DNA of 64,000 bases from the NCBI GenBank assembly GCA_021234155.1, contig JAJEKV010000004.1, forward strand, positions 5,276,109-5,340,108, read 5' to 3'. The translations under genes were made by a program, and so were the position numbers. Source of the DNA: Isoetes taiwanensis (taxonomy: Eukaryota; Streptophyta; Lycopodiopsida; Isoetales; Isoetaceae). Shown one piece after another: positions 10,073-20,600 of the stretch; the stretch's first letter is position 1; each line of letters begins with the position of its first letter. The notes below the pieces were generated by a model that was not told the DNA's origin, ran no database searches, and saw only the letters and a program-made list of their open reading frames with translations.

Positions 10073-12075
10073 GTGCAGGCTTTTGAGGAAGGGAAATGGG
10101 TTCATGTCCACCTTGTCATCGATCCTTTAGGGCTGAACACGTTCATTGAGACTGTATTTGTTGTCATGTATACCAAATGTGGTAGCTTGACGGATGCCAG
10201 TTTTACGTTTCACCCAATGGAGGAACGAAATGTGGTGTCGTGGACTGCCATAATTGCAGCTTACTTGCAGGCAGGGGATGCTATAGAAGCTTTTCATCTT
10301 TTCGGAGGGATGCAAGAAGATGGCATCAGGCCTAGCTGGATAACCTTCATCACCATTGTACATGGCTGTGCTGACTCTGGAAGCCTTGCAAAGGGTGAGT
10401 TGATTCATGCGTATATCGTCATATGTTGTTTAGAATCAGATATAATGGTAGATGACATGTATGGAAAATGTGGAAGCTTGGATGATGTGTCTATGGTGTT
10501 TAAGATCTTGCCCGTTTTAAATGAAGTTTCATGGACGTCATGGACGTCTGTGATTGCAGCTTATGCCGATGGGGTTACTCTAGTGTAGCTTTCAAGCTCT
10601 TTTTAGGGGGCATACAGCCAAATAGGATCTCTTTCATTGCCATTTTCAATGCATGCTTCAACCTGACAGCCTTACCAGTTGGTAACCTGGTGCATTCTTA
10701 CATTCTTAAAAATGAACATAAATTAGATGTCATTATTGGGACAGCCATGTTAAGCATGCATAGCAAGTGCGGAAGCATAACTGCTGCATATGATATTTTC
10801 TGTCATATGCCAGACAGGAATTTGGTAACATGGAATGCCATTATAGCATCATTTTCCTTGCATGGCAATAGCAGTGCTGCACTTACTTTGTATCGTTGCA
10901 TGCAGCTAGATGATACAAACCTGAGCAACATTTCTTTCTGTTTTCAACGTATGTTCTACATTGAGGGAACTTGGCGAAGGGAAACTAGCTCATGCTAGAT
11001 TTGCATGTGCTGAATTAGAGTCCGGCGTTGTAATAGGGACAGCTCATATTGATATGTATGGTAAATGTGGCTGCTTAGAAGATGCACAAGTATTATTTCA
11101 TAGCGAAATGCAATTTTGTGGGCTGCATTGATTGCATCACATATTCTTAGTGGTGGAAAAACCCGTGATTTGTTATCTCAAATTTAGCAAGGACGTCTGA
11201 AACCATGCTGCCATAGTTCTGCGACCTTTCTGGATGCAGTTGATTGTCTAATGGATGGCAGGCTCATCCACCCTTGCCTCGCTGAGAGTGATTTAGATGT
11301 GGATGCCGTAGGTAACTCAATTATTAATATGTATATTAGGTGCAGTAGCTTGGAGGATGCTCTCAATATGTTCGAAACGATGCCCATGTTCAAGAAGAAT
11401 GTGATAACTTGGTATTCCATGACCACAGCATTTTCCAATCATGGTTATGTACTGATAGCTCTTGATATATTTCGGCAAATGCAGCAAGAAAACGTAACCC
11501 CAAATCGTATAACTTATATTACCCTTCTTACTATATATTTTGGTATCGGCACATTGTTAGAAGGCGAATAACTCATAGTAATTTAAATGATCATGAGGTT
11601 CAGACTAATATTGTGCTAGGATATGTATGCTAAGTGTGGAAGCCTCATGGATGCACGCCAAGCATTTGAAAAACTTGATTGTTCAGATGAATGCTATGAT
11701 TGCTGCTATGCACAGCATGGATGGGGAAGCAAGACCTCACATGTGTTCAAGGAAATGGTGTTGAAAGGCATACAGCCAGGTGATGCCACATTTGTCAGTA
11801 TTCTTTCTGCATGTAGCCATCCAGGCCTTCTAGATGAGGGCCTTCATGCTCTTACGTCAATAGCTGTTGATTATGGTGTTAAACCATCAGCAGAACATTA
11901 TGGGTGTATAATTGATCTTCTTGGACGTGCAGGGTTGCTGTTCGAAGCAGGGTTCCTGATAAAAGGAATGCCTTTCAGGGCTGATAATGTGGTTTGGAAA
12001 AGTTTCATTAACTCTTGTAGAGTTCATTGTGATGTAAAATGTGGAGAAAAGCTGCATATTTTGTCTTTATATTAA
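10073..12075 (+). pseudogene. PPR protein pseudogene (PLS class, with E-like region)
   Basis: Successive frames at 10073-10588, 10531-10998, 11251-11571 and 11623-12075, plus untracked stretches between them, encode PPR repeats in the usual plant order. Examples are MYTKCGSLTDA, NVVSWTAIIAAYLQAGDAIEAF, MYGKCGSLDDV and MYAKCGSLMDARQAFEKL. The last block has the pre-E/E signature (AEHYGCIIDLLGRAGLLFEAGFLI, then VVWKSFINSCRVH) and stops without a DYW domain. At least four frame breaks and several stops separate the blocks, so no full protein can be made. It lies on the same strand 0.9 kb upstream of an intact DYW gene and is probably a decayed tandem relative. Confidence 0.85.
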
Positions 12076-13007
12076 GTTCATATGGTGCTTCCCCATATAT
12101 ATTGCTTTCTACTATTTACATAGGAACTGACAGTGAAGAACAGGAAGCATACTGCAAAATTGGAGTAGGGACCTTGGGGCTTTTTCATATAAACAGGCAC
12201 ATCTTTGTATCTTTAAAAGGAAGAAAGAAAAGATTGTAGTGCAGAAAGAAAGATTGCAAATAATTAGAGTTGTAGACTCTTGAGAAATCATTCTCTGGGT
12301 CAACAGGAGCATAAGAACTTGTCAGCTTTGGCTGCACTAGGTTTGTTAGCTGGCATTTTAACGATGCATGAGGATGAGGCTACGAGATTAGATTTGAGAG
12401 TTTGAAACAGTTCAGAGGAAGGCCAGTGTTTGGGAGCTGTTAAAGGGGCATTCTTAAGCTTGGTTGGACTTTTTGTGCATTTGCACTCGCTTTTAAATAG
12501 TAAGACCTTTTCATTGGACTGATCTTTTCATATTCACAAAAACTATTGCCAGAGAAAATTTCAACAGCAGGTACGTCAGAAATGCGGCATGATGTTTTTA
12601 AAAAAACTTCCTGAACAAGCTTGGGTGAATTGCTAGACTAGCATAATGGGAGGTAAAATTGTCACAGAAAAAGGGGAAACGCGGCCAAGTAATCTATGAA
12701 AGCTATATGATATTTGTTAGTTAGAAAGTTACTTGACCGATTTTTGTGGTTGCAGAACCAGCATCATGGGGCGTCTAGGTTTGGTTTGCTGAATAGGTTT
12801 GTCGTTTTATGCTTATGCTGTTGAAGCAAAGCCATTATAAATGTCTGAAAGAACTGTGAAATATGAGCAAAATCTAGTCTATGAACAAGCTGTTTTTGTC
12901 TCTATATTATATACCACAGTGGAGCATTGAGAAAATGCTTTTTTAATTCTTTGGTTTTATCTGCAGGCGGTAGGTTGGATGTGCAAAATTCATGAAGACT
13001 TTGGAAT
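12076..13007. other. Spacer between PPR pseudogene and PPR gene
   Basis: No coding frame. A TTTTATCTGCAG acceptor-like site at about 12955-12966 suggests that the DYW gene has an intron in its 5' untranslated region. The rest may be promoter, leader and intron. Confidence 0.4.
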
Positions 13008-15008
13008 ATGAAAACTAGTAACTTAGCTGCCAGTAAGTGGCAAAGGATTTTTTTTGTTGCATCACAATGTTGTAGGAGTAATGTTTTGCTTATTTACTTT
13101 CCAGGGTTTAATAGAAATTTTCAGTTTCCCATTGAAAACGGAACTGCTAGAATGACCAGAACAAATATTGGAGAGTCAAGACGCGAGGCTGGGAAGGAGA
13201 TAGTCAGCCTGTGCAGAAAGGGAGGATTGATGGAGGCCGTGGATCTTTTAGAAGAAAGTGTTCTAGAGATAGACTCAGACACCTATATATATTTATTACG
13301 GTGCAGTGCTAACGAGAAGAATCTATTGGAGGGGAAGAGGATTTATAGTCATATTGTTAAAAGCCATTCAGTACCTCATATGTACCTTTGCAATCACCTC
13401 ATTGATACATTTCGTAAATGTGATAGCCTGGTAGATGCACAAAAAGTTTTTAACCAAATGCCAGCGAAGAACTTGGTTTCGTGGACAAGCATGATTGCAA
13501 CATTTATTCAACATGGTCATTATTCAGCTGCCCTACAACTATTCAAGGAGATGCGATTAACTGATTTGAGGTTGAAGCCGGACAAGGTGACCTACATGAC
13601 GATTTTTAATGCATGTCCTTGTCCTGCATTCCTTGCAGAAGCTAAGCTACTCCATGGCGCACTACTTTTTGATGGGGTCAGTGCTGATGTAAGTCTGGCA
13701 AATGCGCTTATTAATATGTATGATAAGTGTGGTAATCTTGAGAAATCACGTAGTATATTTGATAAAATGCCAAAAAAAGATGTAATCTCATGGACTTCCA
13801 TGATTGCAGCTTATGGCGAGCGCGAGCAAGAGGAGGATGCTTTTCTGCTTTTTCAGCAGATGCAATTGCATGGCTTGAGGCCAAACAAGGTTACCATGGT
13901 TACTGTTCTTAATGCATGTTCAAGTTTGACAGCGATTGGTCAGGGTAAAGCTATTCACAGACATATCCTGGATAGTGGTTATGGTGCTGACATTGTTGTT
14001 GGAACAGCTCTTATTAACATGTATGGGAGATGTGGAAAGTTGGAAGATGCACACAATGTATTTCATAAGATGCCTGAACAGGATGTTGTATCTTGGAATG
14101 CTATTATCAGTGCATACGCACAACATGGCCATGGCAAGGATGTTCTTCAATTATTTGAATGTATGTCCTGTTCTGGTGTGAAGCCTACAAAAGTTACTCT
14201 TGTTGGTGTCCTAACAGCCTGCAATCATGGCGGCATGATTAGTGAAGGTTGCCATTACTTCATCTCTATGTCAAAAGAGCATTATATCATGCCAACCATG
14301 GAGCATTATGGTTGTATGATTGATTTGCTTGGGCGTTCTGCAAAACAGGATGAAGCTCATGATCTGTTGAACAGGATGCCATTTAGTCCTAGTGCACCTG
14401 TATGGATGACTTTCCTTGGTGTGTGCAGAATTAATAATGACGAGGATCAAGGGAAGAATGCGGCGGAACATGTTCTCAAGCTGGATCCTGAGAATGCTGG
14501 GGCTTATGTAGTGCTTTCAAACATTTATGCTGCAGCTGGCAGATGGGATGATGTCCTGAGGATAAGGAAAGCAATGCTAAAGGAAGGAGTGCAGAAGAAA
14601 CCAGGGTTTAGTGTAGTGGAAGTAAATAATACAATGCACAAATTTATTGTAGGAGACAGATCACATCCACAGACGGAACAGATATATGCCAAACTGGAAA
14701 TGTTGAACAAGGAAATAGCAAGCATAGGGTATGAGCCTGATACCAAGTTGGTGTTACATGATGTAGAAGAAGAGAGGAAAGGACATCTGCTCTTCTGCCA
14801 TAGTGAGAAGCTGGCAGTTGCATTTGGGATTATTAATACACCAGATCGAACAGCATTGCGCATAATTAAGAACCTGCGCATCTGCAATGACTGCCATAAT
14901 GCTGTGAAGTTTATCTCAAAAGTCACGGAAAGGGAAATAGTTTTAAGGGATGTTTATCGATTTCATGTATTCAAAGGTGGCATATGTTCATGTGGTGATT
15001 ATTGGTGA
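13008..15008 (+). CDS. DYW-class pentatricopeptide repeat protein, probable organellar RNA-editing factor
   Basis: An intact 666-residue protein. PPR proteins of the PLS-E-DYW class bind organelle transcripts one base per repeat, and the DYW domain acts as a cytidine deaminase (C-to-U editing). PPR motifs run from about residue 90 to 460 (for example MYDKCGNLEKSRSIFDKMPKKDVISW and the MYGRCGKLEDA region). The E/E+ region is about 463-570 and the DYW domain about 571-666. The deaminase signature is complete: H598-S-E600, then C626-N-D-C629. The second metal site near the end is H653...C660-S-C662 before the final D-Y-W. The usual HHF here reads H-V-F, with the first histidine kept. The basic, hydrophobic N-terminus could be a targeting peptide. 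The first ATG is used; Met49 is an alternative. The target transcript cannot be read from sequence here. Confidence 0.93.
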   Translation: MKTSNLAASKWQRIFFVASQCCRSNVLLIYFPGFNRNFQFPIENGTARMTRTNIGESRREAGKEIVSLCRKGGLMEAVDLLEESVLEIDSDTYIYLLRCSANEKNLLEGKRIYSHIVKSHSVPHMYLCNHLIDTFRKCDSLVDAQKVFNQMPAKNLVSWTSMIATFIQHGHYSAALQLFKEMRLTDLRLKPDKVTYMTIFNACPCPAFLAEAKLLHGALLFDGVSADVSLANALINMYDKCGNLEKSRSIFDKMPKKDVISWTSMIAAYGEREQEEDAFLLFQQMQLHGLRPNKVTMVTVLNACSSLTAIGQGKAIHRHILDSGYGADIVVGTALINMYGRCGKLEDAHNVFHKMPEQDVVSWNAIISAYAQHGHGKDVLQLFECMSCSGVKPTKVTLVGVLTACNHGGMISEGCHYFISMSKEHYIMPTMEHYGCMIDLLGRSAKQDEAHDLLNRMPFSPSAPVWMTFLGVCRINNDEDQGKNAAEHVLKLDPENAGAYVVLSNIYAAAGRWDDVLRIRKAMLKEGVQKKPGFSVVEVNNTMHKFIVGDRSHPQTEQIYAKLEMLNKEIASIGYEPDTKLVLHDVEEERKGHLLFCHSEKLAVAFGIINTPDRTALRIIKNLRICNDCHNAVKFISKVTEREIVLRDVYRFHVFKGGICSCGDYW

Positions 15009-15715
15009 GAGATCCAGAAGCAAGATTTGAACCAATGATGGAATGGGCAGATAAGTCTGTATGATTGGATAGCTAGTCTTCGGGTAGATAAGCATGTCCA
15101 TGTTTTTATCTTACTTTCAAGAGATCATGTCTCCTTGAATGGACAATCATATCTCCTTGGATGCACAAATTAAGAGGGATGGAAAAAAAGTTGAGATGCA
15201 CAAATTGCAATATGTGTCCCCACTAAAGTTGTACGATTAGGCTTGAAAATTGTTTTCGATTCTTTTACCATGGCAATTGAGTTTGCTCTATGCTTTAGAT
15301 CAAAACAAAGACAATCCAAGGCCCTCAGAAAGAGAAGGAACTTGCAGCATTCTAGAACGCCCCTCGTAGAAGTGTGGAATTGTAATGCGACTTTAAGATC
15401 AGATCTGACACCTTTGAGCATGATAACAATTTCTCCGTGAACTCCGTAACTTGATTGTGGTTGCAGGACATCTTTATAAAAGAGGTTTTATAAAAGAGAT
15501 AAGGACATGATTTTACGACGAAGTGTTCTTCTCCATGAAATTTTGGAAGGTGGTTATTTTAGTGGTGATAACACAGCGAATAAGATGCTCTTGACATGAC
15601 ACTTTTAGCCTACACTGTTCTATGACGCTCGTGCATGCCTGCACTTGTGATGCAATCCGGGTAGGCTACCTACGGCCGGTGACGCTCTTCCTTTAACACC
15701 CATTGCCATGCCTTA
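15009..15715. other. Downstream spacer of PPR gene
   Basis: The 3' flank of the DYW gene. Short frames on both strands (15170-15440) overlap and lack domains. There is nothing else I can support. Confidence 0.4.
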
Positions 15716-16060
15716 GTGAATGGGATGGACTTTGTAGGTTTCATTTATCCTCTCGCTCAGAATATACACGAATATACACGTGCTCGATATCTACTCATTC
15801 TCATGGACTATGCTACCAAGTGGATGAAGCATGTGCTCTGTTCGACAACACGATGGCTAGCACGGGCATGTGCTTTTAGCACGCATACGTATTTTGGATG
15901 ACCCACAAAATTTATTAGTGATCGTCGAGTTCATGTTGTGAATCACACCATTAAGAAACTTACGGACTCTCTGCATATTCATTATCAAAAAAACACATCT
16001 TATTACCCTCAAAGCAATGTCCTTGGTGAGAGCACAAAGGTCACAATTTTAAAGAAAATT
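15716..16060 (+). pseudogene. Ty3/gypsy integrase fragment
   Basis: The translation begins with a typical plant gypsy integrase core (GMDFVGFIYPLAQ, then YLLILMDYATKWMKHV). After stops and frame changes it continues with FISDR-like and SYYPQSN-like segments in other frames up to about 16060. The first catalytic Asp region is visible, but the core is broken. It lies in opposite orientation to the RT fragment that follows, so the two are not one intact element. Confidence 0.7.
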
Positions 16061-16087
16061 TGTATTATGGGCCTACGACACGACCTT

Positions 16088-17255
16088 TCAAATTGCTTCT
16101 AGATAGACTCCTGCGTCCGCAATTACATTCAACTTTCTTGGCTTGTATGATATCTCAAAGTCATATTCTTTCAGGAACTCCATCCAACGTCTCTGTCTTT
16201 GGTTGGGGAGTGGTTGCGTGAAGATATATTGAAGGTTCTGGTGATTAGTATCTAACTGAAATTTTCTTCCCAGCAAATAATGCCTCTATATGCGTAGGGC
16301 CCTGACGACGGCTAGGAGCTTCTGATCGTGCGTAGGGTAGCGCTGCTCTACGTCATTCATCTTCTTAGAGTCATATGCCACGACTCTGCCCTCTTGCATA
16401 AGTAACCCCTGTGGCTATCTTGCTTGCATTAGTTGCCACAAGTTTATCTTTATCTGGGTTCGACAACGTCATCACAGGGGCCGTTGTCAAGGCTTCCTTA
16501 AGCTTGTCGAAAGAAACTTGGATATTCTTGATCCAATGATCCACCCAATCCTTCACCTTGTGATGCTTGGTGAGATCTGACAGGGGAGCTGCCCATTTGG
16601 CAAAATTCTTCACAAACTTCCTATAATACCTGGCGAGGTCGAGGAAGCTTCTTACTTCAGCTATATTTTTTGGTGCTGGCCAACTGCTTATCTCCTCAAT
16701 CTTCGACGGATCGGTCGCTATACCCTCGGCTGATACCACATGGCCTAACTTAGAAAGTTTGCTGAACAAAGGGTGTCATCTTAACTTCTCTAAGACTTTC
16801 CTTAAATGTGCTACATGTTCCTCCATTGACTTGCTATAGATCAGAATGTCATCGAAGAAGATGATGACGAACTCATTCAAGAACCCTCTGAAGATGTTGT
16901 TCGTCAGCCTCATGAACGCTACTGGAGCATTTGATAGGCCAAAAGGCATGACTGCAAATTCATAATGCCCAAACCGCATTCTAAAGGCGGTTTTTTGAAT
17001 ATCTTCTTCCTTGGTTCTTATCTGATGGTAACCTGATCTCAAGTCAATTTTGGAAAGACTTTCGCCCCCTGGAGCTGGTCCAATCAAGTCACCTGCCCGA
17101 GGAGAAGCGTACTTGTTCTTTACCGTCTGTTTGTTCAACTGACGGTAGTCGATACATATTCTTAAACTTCCGTCCTCCTTCTTTACGAAGAGAATGGGCG
17201 CCCTAAAAGGTGATACGCTTCCCCTAATGAATCTAAGCTCTAGCAACTCCTGCAA
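16088..17255 (-). pseudogene. Ty3/gypsy reverse transcriptase/RNase H fragment
   Basis: Minus-strand blocks 17255-16776 (RT), 16769-16371 (connection and RNase H start) and 16276-16088 (RNase H end) belong to one gypsy pol. RT shows the F-F-D-D active-site box ([12 protein letters not shown]) and the [12 protein letters not shown] motif. The RNase H start reads [12 protein letters not shown] where the relative at 43.3-45.2 kb has [12 protein letters not shown], so a catalytic Asp is lost. There is no gag, protease or integrase in this orientation. It is a truncated, dead copy. Confidence 0.8.
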
Positions 17256-17545
17256 TTGCTTCTTGAGCTATGCTAGCTCTGGGGTGGGTCAAAGCACGTT
17301 GAAGTGTATCAAAATCGTGCATTTTTTCGCTACATTTTTACGCCACATTTGTAGTGTGTGGGCGTGGTTTAGTGTGGGCCGAAAGTTACATAAGAGGTAG
17401 TTATAATGATGTCAGGTTCAGGTTGATTAAACAAATTCAAATTTTTCATGCCACGTGTCCAAGTACTTCGATCTTTTCCTCCCCTCGAAACTCTCCCTCC
17501 TCTTGCTACCGGATTCAGGAGAAACCACAACAAAAATCTGTGCAA
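17256..17545. other. Putative left part of Helitron segment
   Basis: No gene. If the Helitron end at 20600 belongs to the gene-bearing segment on its left, its 5' end (TC after an A) should be near here or further left, but I cannot fix it. Confidence 0.3.
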
Positions 17546-20355
17546 ATGGATTTGAAACCAGAGCTCAACATCGTCGGACATACTTACAGACAACTTTACA
17601 AACATGCTGAACAGTATGCTTCGCCAGATGAGTTGAAGCCGGTTTGAGGTGAAAGAGTACAAAAAAAAATATGCTACAGGTATTGTAGTTTAATTTTAAT
17701 GTCAGTGTTTCAATGTCTTTGAATAATTTCTTTTCAGATTAAAGAACCTCAACCCGGACCAATACCGAGAGGTAGTCATGTTGAACAAATAGATTACTGG
17801 GAAGTCACATGCTTGGGGAGACATGATACCTCTAACTTTTGTAACAATATACTATTTACATAAGAAAGGAGAGCAAGTTAATTGGTTGAGCTTTTGGGAG
17901 CAACATGAGATGGAAACCACCAAAAAGCCTTGCAGCAAAAAGGCGCAGGAAATAAAGCTAATTGTTCAAGGAAACGTAAACAGCCAGGGTCATCACCACC
18001 CTTGGAGATGCAAGTGAAAATAAAAGTGAGGAGGATAAGAATTGTAGAGCTACCCCAAAACCTACAAAAAAATCTTCAAAGCAATTGTTCCAGGGTCCAT
18101 GTCGCGAACATGACAAACAGAACAGAAAAGCAGAGTGATATGAAGCCAATGTGCAGAAAAAAAGCAAAGATTTCTTCTACTGAATCAGATATTTCAAAAC
18201 AAGTAGAAGAAAGTGAAATTGCTTTTAAATCAGGTTACTAGGTTGATTGAATAGGAGTAAGTGTGTTCTGTACTTGTTGTCATGTGCTATGTTAATGTAT
18301 AGTGTGTCATGCGATATGGTGATAAAATGGGAGTTATCTTATGCAATAGCCAATATTGTAGTTTAACATTTTAGGTGGTATGTGGTTGGTAGGATGTGAT
18401 GTTACATAGTTAAATATTGTGAGATGATTCTTCTTATCATAGTGTTGAGAGATGCAGCAATAAGAACGCATGGTATGCAGATGCAGCATAGTCTGTGTGT
18501 TGGTCTAATGTGGTTGGATATATTACAAATTAATGTGATGGATGGACACATTTGTGTTATGTGAAGGTGAATATGATATTATATAGCATCACAAGTATGG
18601 TGGCAATTTATGATGTCAAATATGATGAGTTTTTTTTAAGAGGCAGATAGGATGATGTCAAATATGGTGTGTTGTAGCAAGGTTGGTATGATGAAAAACG
18701 TGATGGCAAATATGATGTGTGGTGTTGTGTTGTGTACTGATATATGGTGGTGTTATATGATCATGTTATGATACAACTCACTAACACATGTCTTCCTGAT
18801 TGCAGACTTTCGCAACTTATTAAATACATGGCATCCGTCTACAGAATAGGCTTTAATGGCTGCTAAAGCCAAACTTCAGTATGGAGAAGAGAATCAACGA
18901 AAACTTGAAAGGCAAATTGAACATCTTGAACTTGAAAAGGGAAAGGTCAAGCTTGAAATCAAGGAAAATGAAGATGTAAGCTTGAAACTATAGATGTACA
19001 TTCACAGGTTGAGGGAGAAGGATCTTTATGAAAGAATCTTACCTGGCATAGATATTTGAAGAAGGAGATAGATGATGTGGCCTTTGAAACAAAGCTAGCC
19101 ATTGAGAACATATCTGAGCTAGACCCAGATTTCTGAGATTTCAGCTGTGCATGGAGGGGGATGAAAGTCCTTTTCCTTTTGATCCAGCATTACCACCTCT
19201 ACCACTAGCAATAGAAGTAGAAGGAGACACAGGCTGCCCCAATTGTGGACAGTCCTTTCAGTGGCAGGGGCGACCTTTGCCTATTATGTTAGCTGAATGC
19301 AGTCACCGATATCATATCCCATGTTTGAGCTATCATTTGAGGTAATCATTAGTCTATTGTAGTTCAAGATCTCTTTTCAATTCCAGAATTACACAGTTAT
19401 TCATATGCTGTTGCAGGCATACAAGGAAGTGTTGTTAGTGAAGATGTCAATACATGATGTCCTCCCCATGATTGCGTGCTTTTGGACAAGAACATGAAAA
19501 AACCAAGTTTGCACAAGAACATGAAAAAAAACTATGCAGAAGTATCCAAGTATATGACAACATCAGAAAAGGAAGAACAACCTAGGGGTAAAATAGTCAA
19601 GTTACAGCTTTGTTATTTTACTTACACACTAGCTTGATGACTGTTGAATTTGCAGTTGACTCAGAAGCAACAGAAGCAGTTGTGAAGGAGAAGACACCAA
19701 CTTATGACCATGTATCTAAAGGTGGTACTGTTTTGCTCCATGATTAATATTGTCTGGCAATGATGTCTAAATTATATATATATGTTTCATACAGCTGTAC
19801 CAATAGAATGCTGCAATATGAGAGAGAATAATGAACCAGATCGAGATTCTTTAGTGGCAGGTAAGAATATTAGCTTATAAATCTTGTCGTCATATTTTTT
19901 TGGTCAAGTATTATTGGGTGCTTTCAAGCAAGTGCAGTTGCTGCCAAGAGTAACACAGTGGTTGCAAAATCTGAAGATCATGCAGTGAGTGAAAAGATGG
20001 GAGAAGATAGGAAGGAAAAGAATAAAGCTGATGAAATCAGAGAGCACAAAGCATCAGATTGTATTTGTGAGTGCAGGCAGTCAATCTGTAACTGTTTCAA
20101 TGTTTGAAAGTTTTCAACTGTTATATTTATGCAGATAAGTCTTTCTCTGTAAATACTCCTTCAAAAGTGCAAGTTCCTGAAGTAGAAGTGTCATCGAGCC
20201 ATGTGCCGCCACCTCTCGTTAGGAGGAGTACAAGGTCAACAAAATTTCTCATTATTTTTTACTTCAACGGTGTTGTTAGTAGGTTGTATGATAAGAATGA
20301 GCTCATACCATCAGCTAAGGAACCTGATGTTGTCTTGCGGCAGCTGAACAAGTAG
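17546..20355 (+). pseudogene. Exon-structured captured gene fragment(s), coiled coil and RING-like
   Basis: Several coding-like blocks separated by GT...AG introns follow each other. Starting with ATG at 17546 (MDLKPELNIVGHTYRQ), a block continues after an intron (about 17682-17737) into LKNLNPDQYREVVMLNK, one stop, then ITGKSHAWGDMIPLTF. A charged coiled-coil block (MAAKAKLQYGEENQRKLERQ) lies at about 18855-18990. The 19151-19345 block has C-P-N-C ... E-C-S-H-R-Y-H-I-P-C, the first six ligands of a RING-H2 finger, and the next block has C-P-P-H-D-C instead of the usual CxxC. Later blocks are acidic/basic and end at 20355. In-frame stops show decay. It ends 170-245 bp before a Helitron 3' end, as expected for Helitron gene capture. 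The host gene of origin is not recognised. Confidence 0.5.
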
Positions 20356-20525
20356 AAGACTATCATTTTAAGGCCCGGTTTTAGAGAGTTTATGTCTTTG
20401 GTGCCTCGATAACTTTGTGGTTGTGTTATAGTCTAGCATGTCATCACAAAACATGCATCTACTTTGCAACTGTGGCACATCAGAATTTGCTTCAAAGTTT
20501 CTATTTGTATGGAACCAAGATGAAT

Positions 20526-20600
20526 GCACGGACGTTAAAGGCCGAGTAAAAACATATGCCAGGATATTAGCCCGGCAACGCCGGGCACACGTTTACTAGT
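20526..20600 (+). mobile_element. Helitron 3' terminus (hairpin and CTAG-T)
   Basis: A perfect 7-bp hairpin (GCCCGGC at 20570-20576, loop AAC, GCCGGGC at 20580-20586) is followed 9 bases later by CTAG at 20596-20599 and then T. This is the classic Helitron 3' end (hairpin 9-12 nt upstream of CTRR, inserted before T). The 45 bp before it recur at the inverted ends at 25317 and 26561. Confidence 0.85.
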
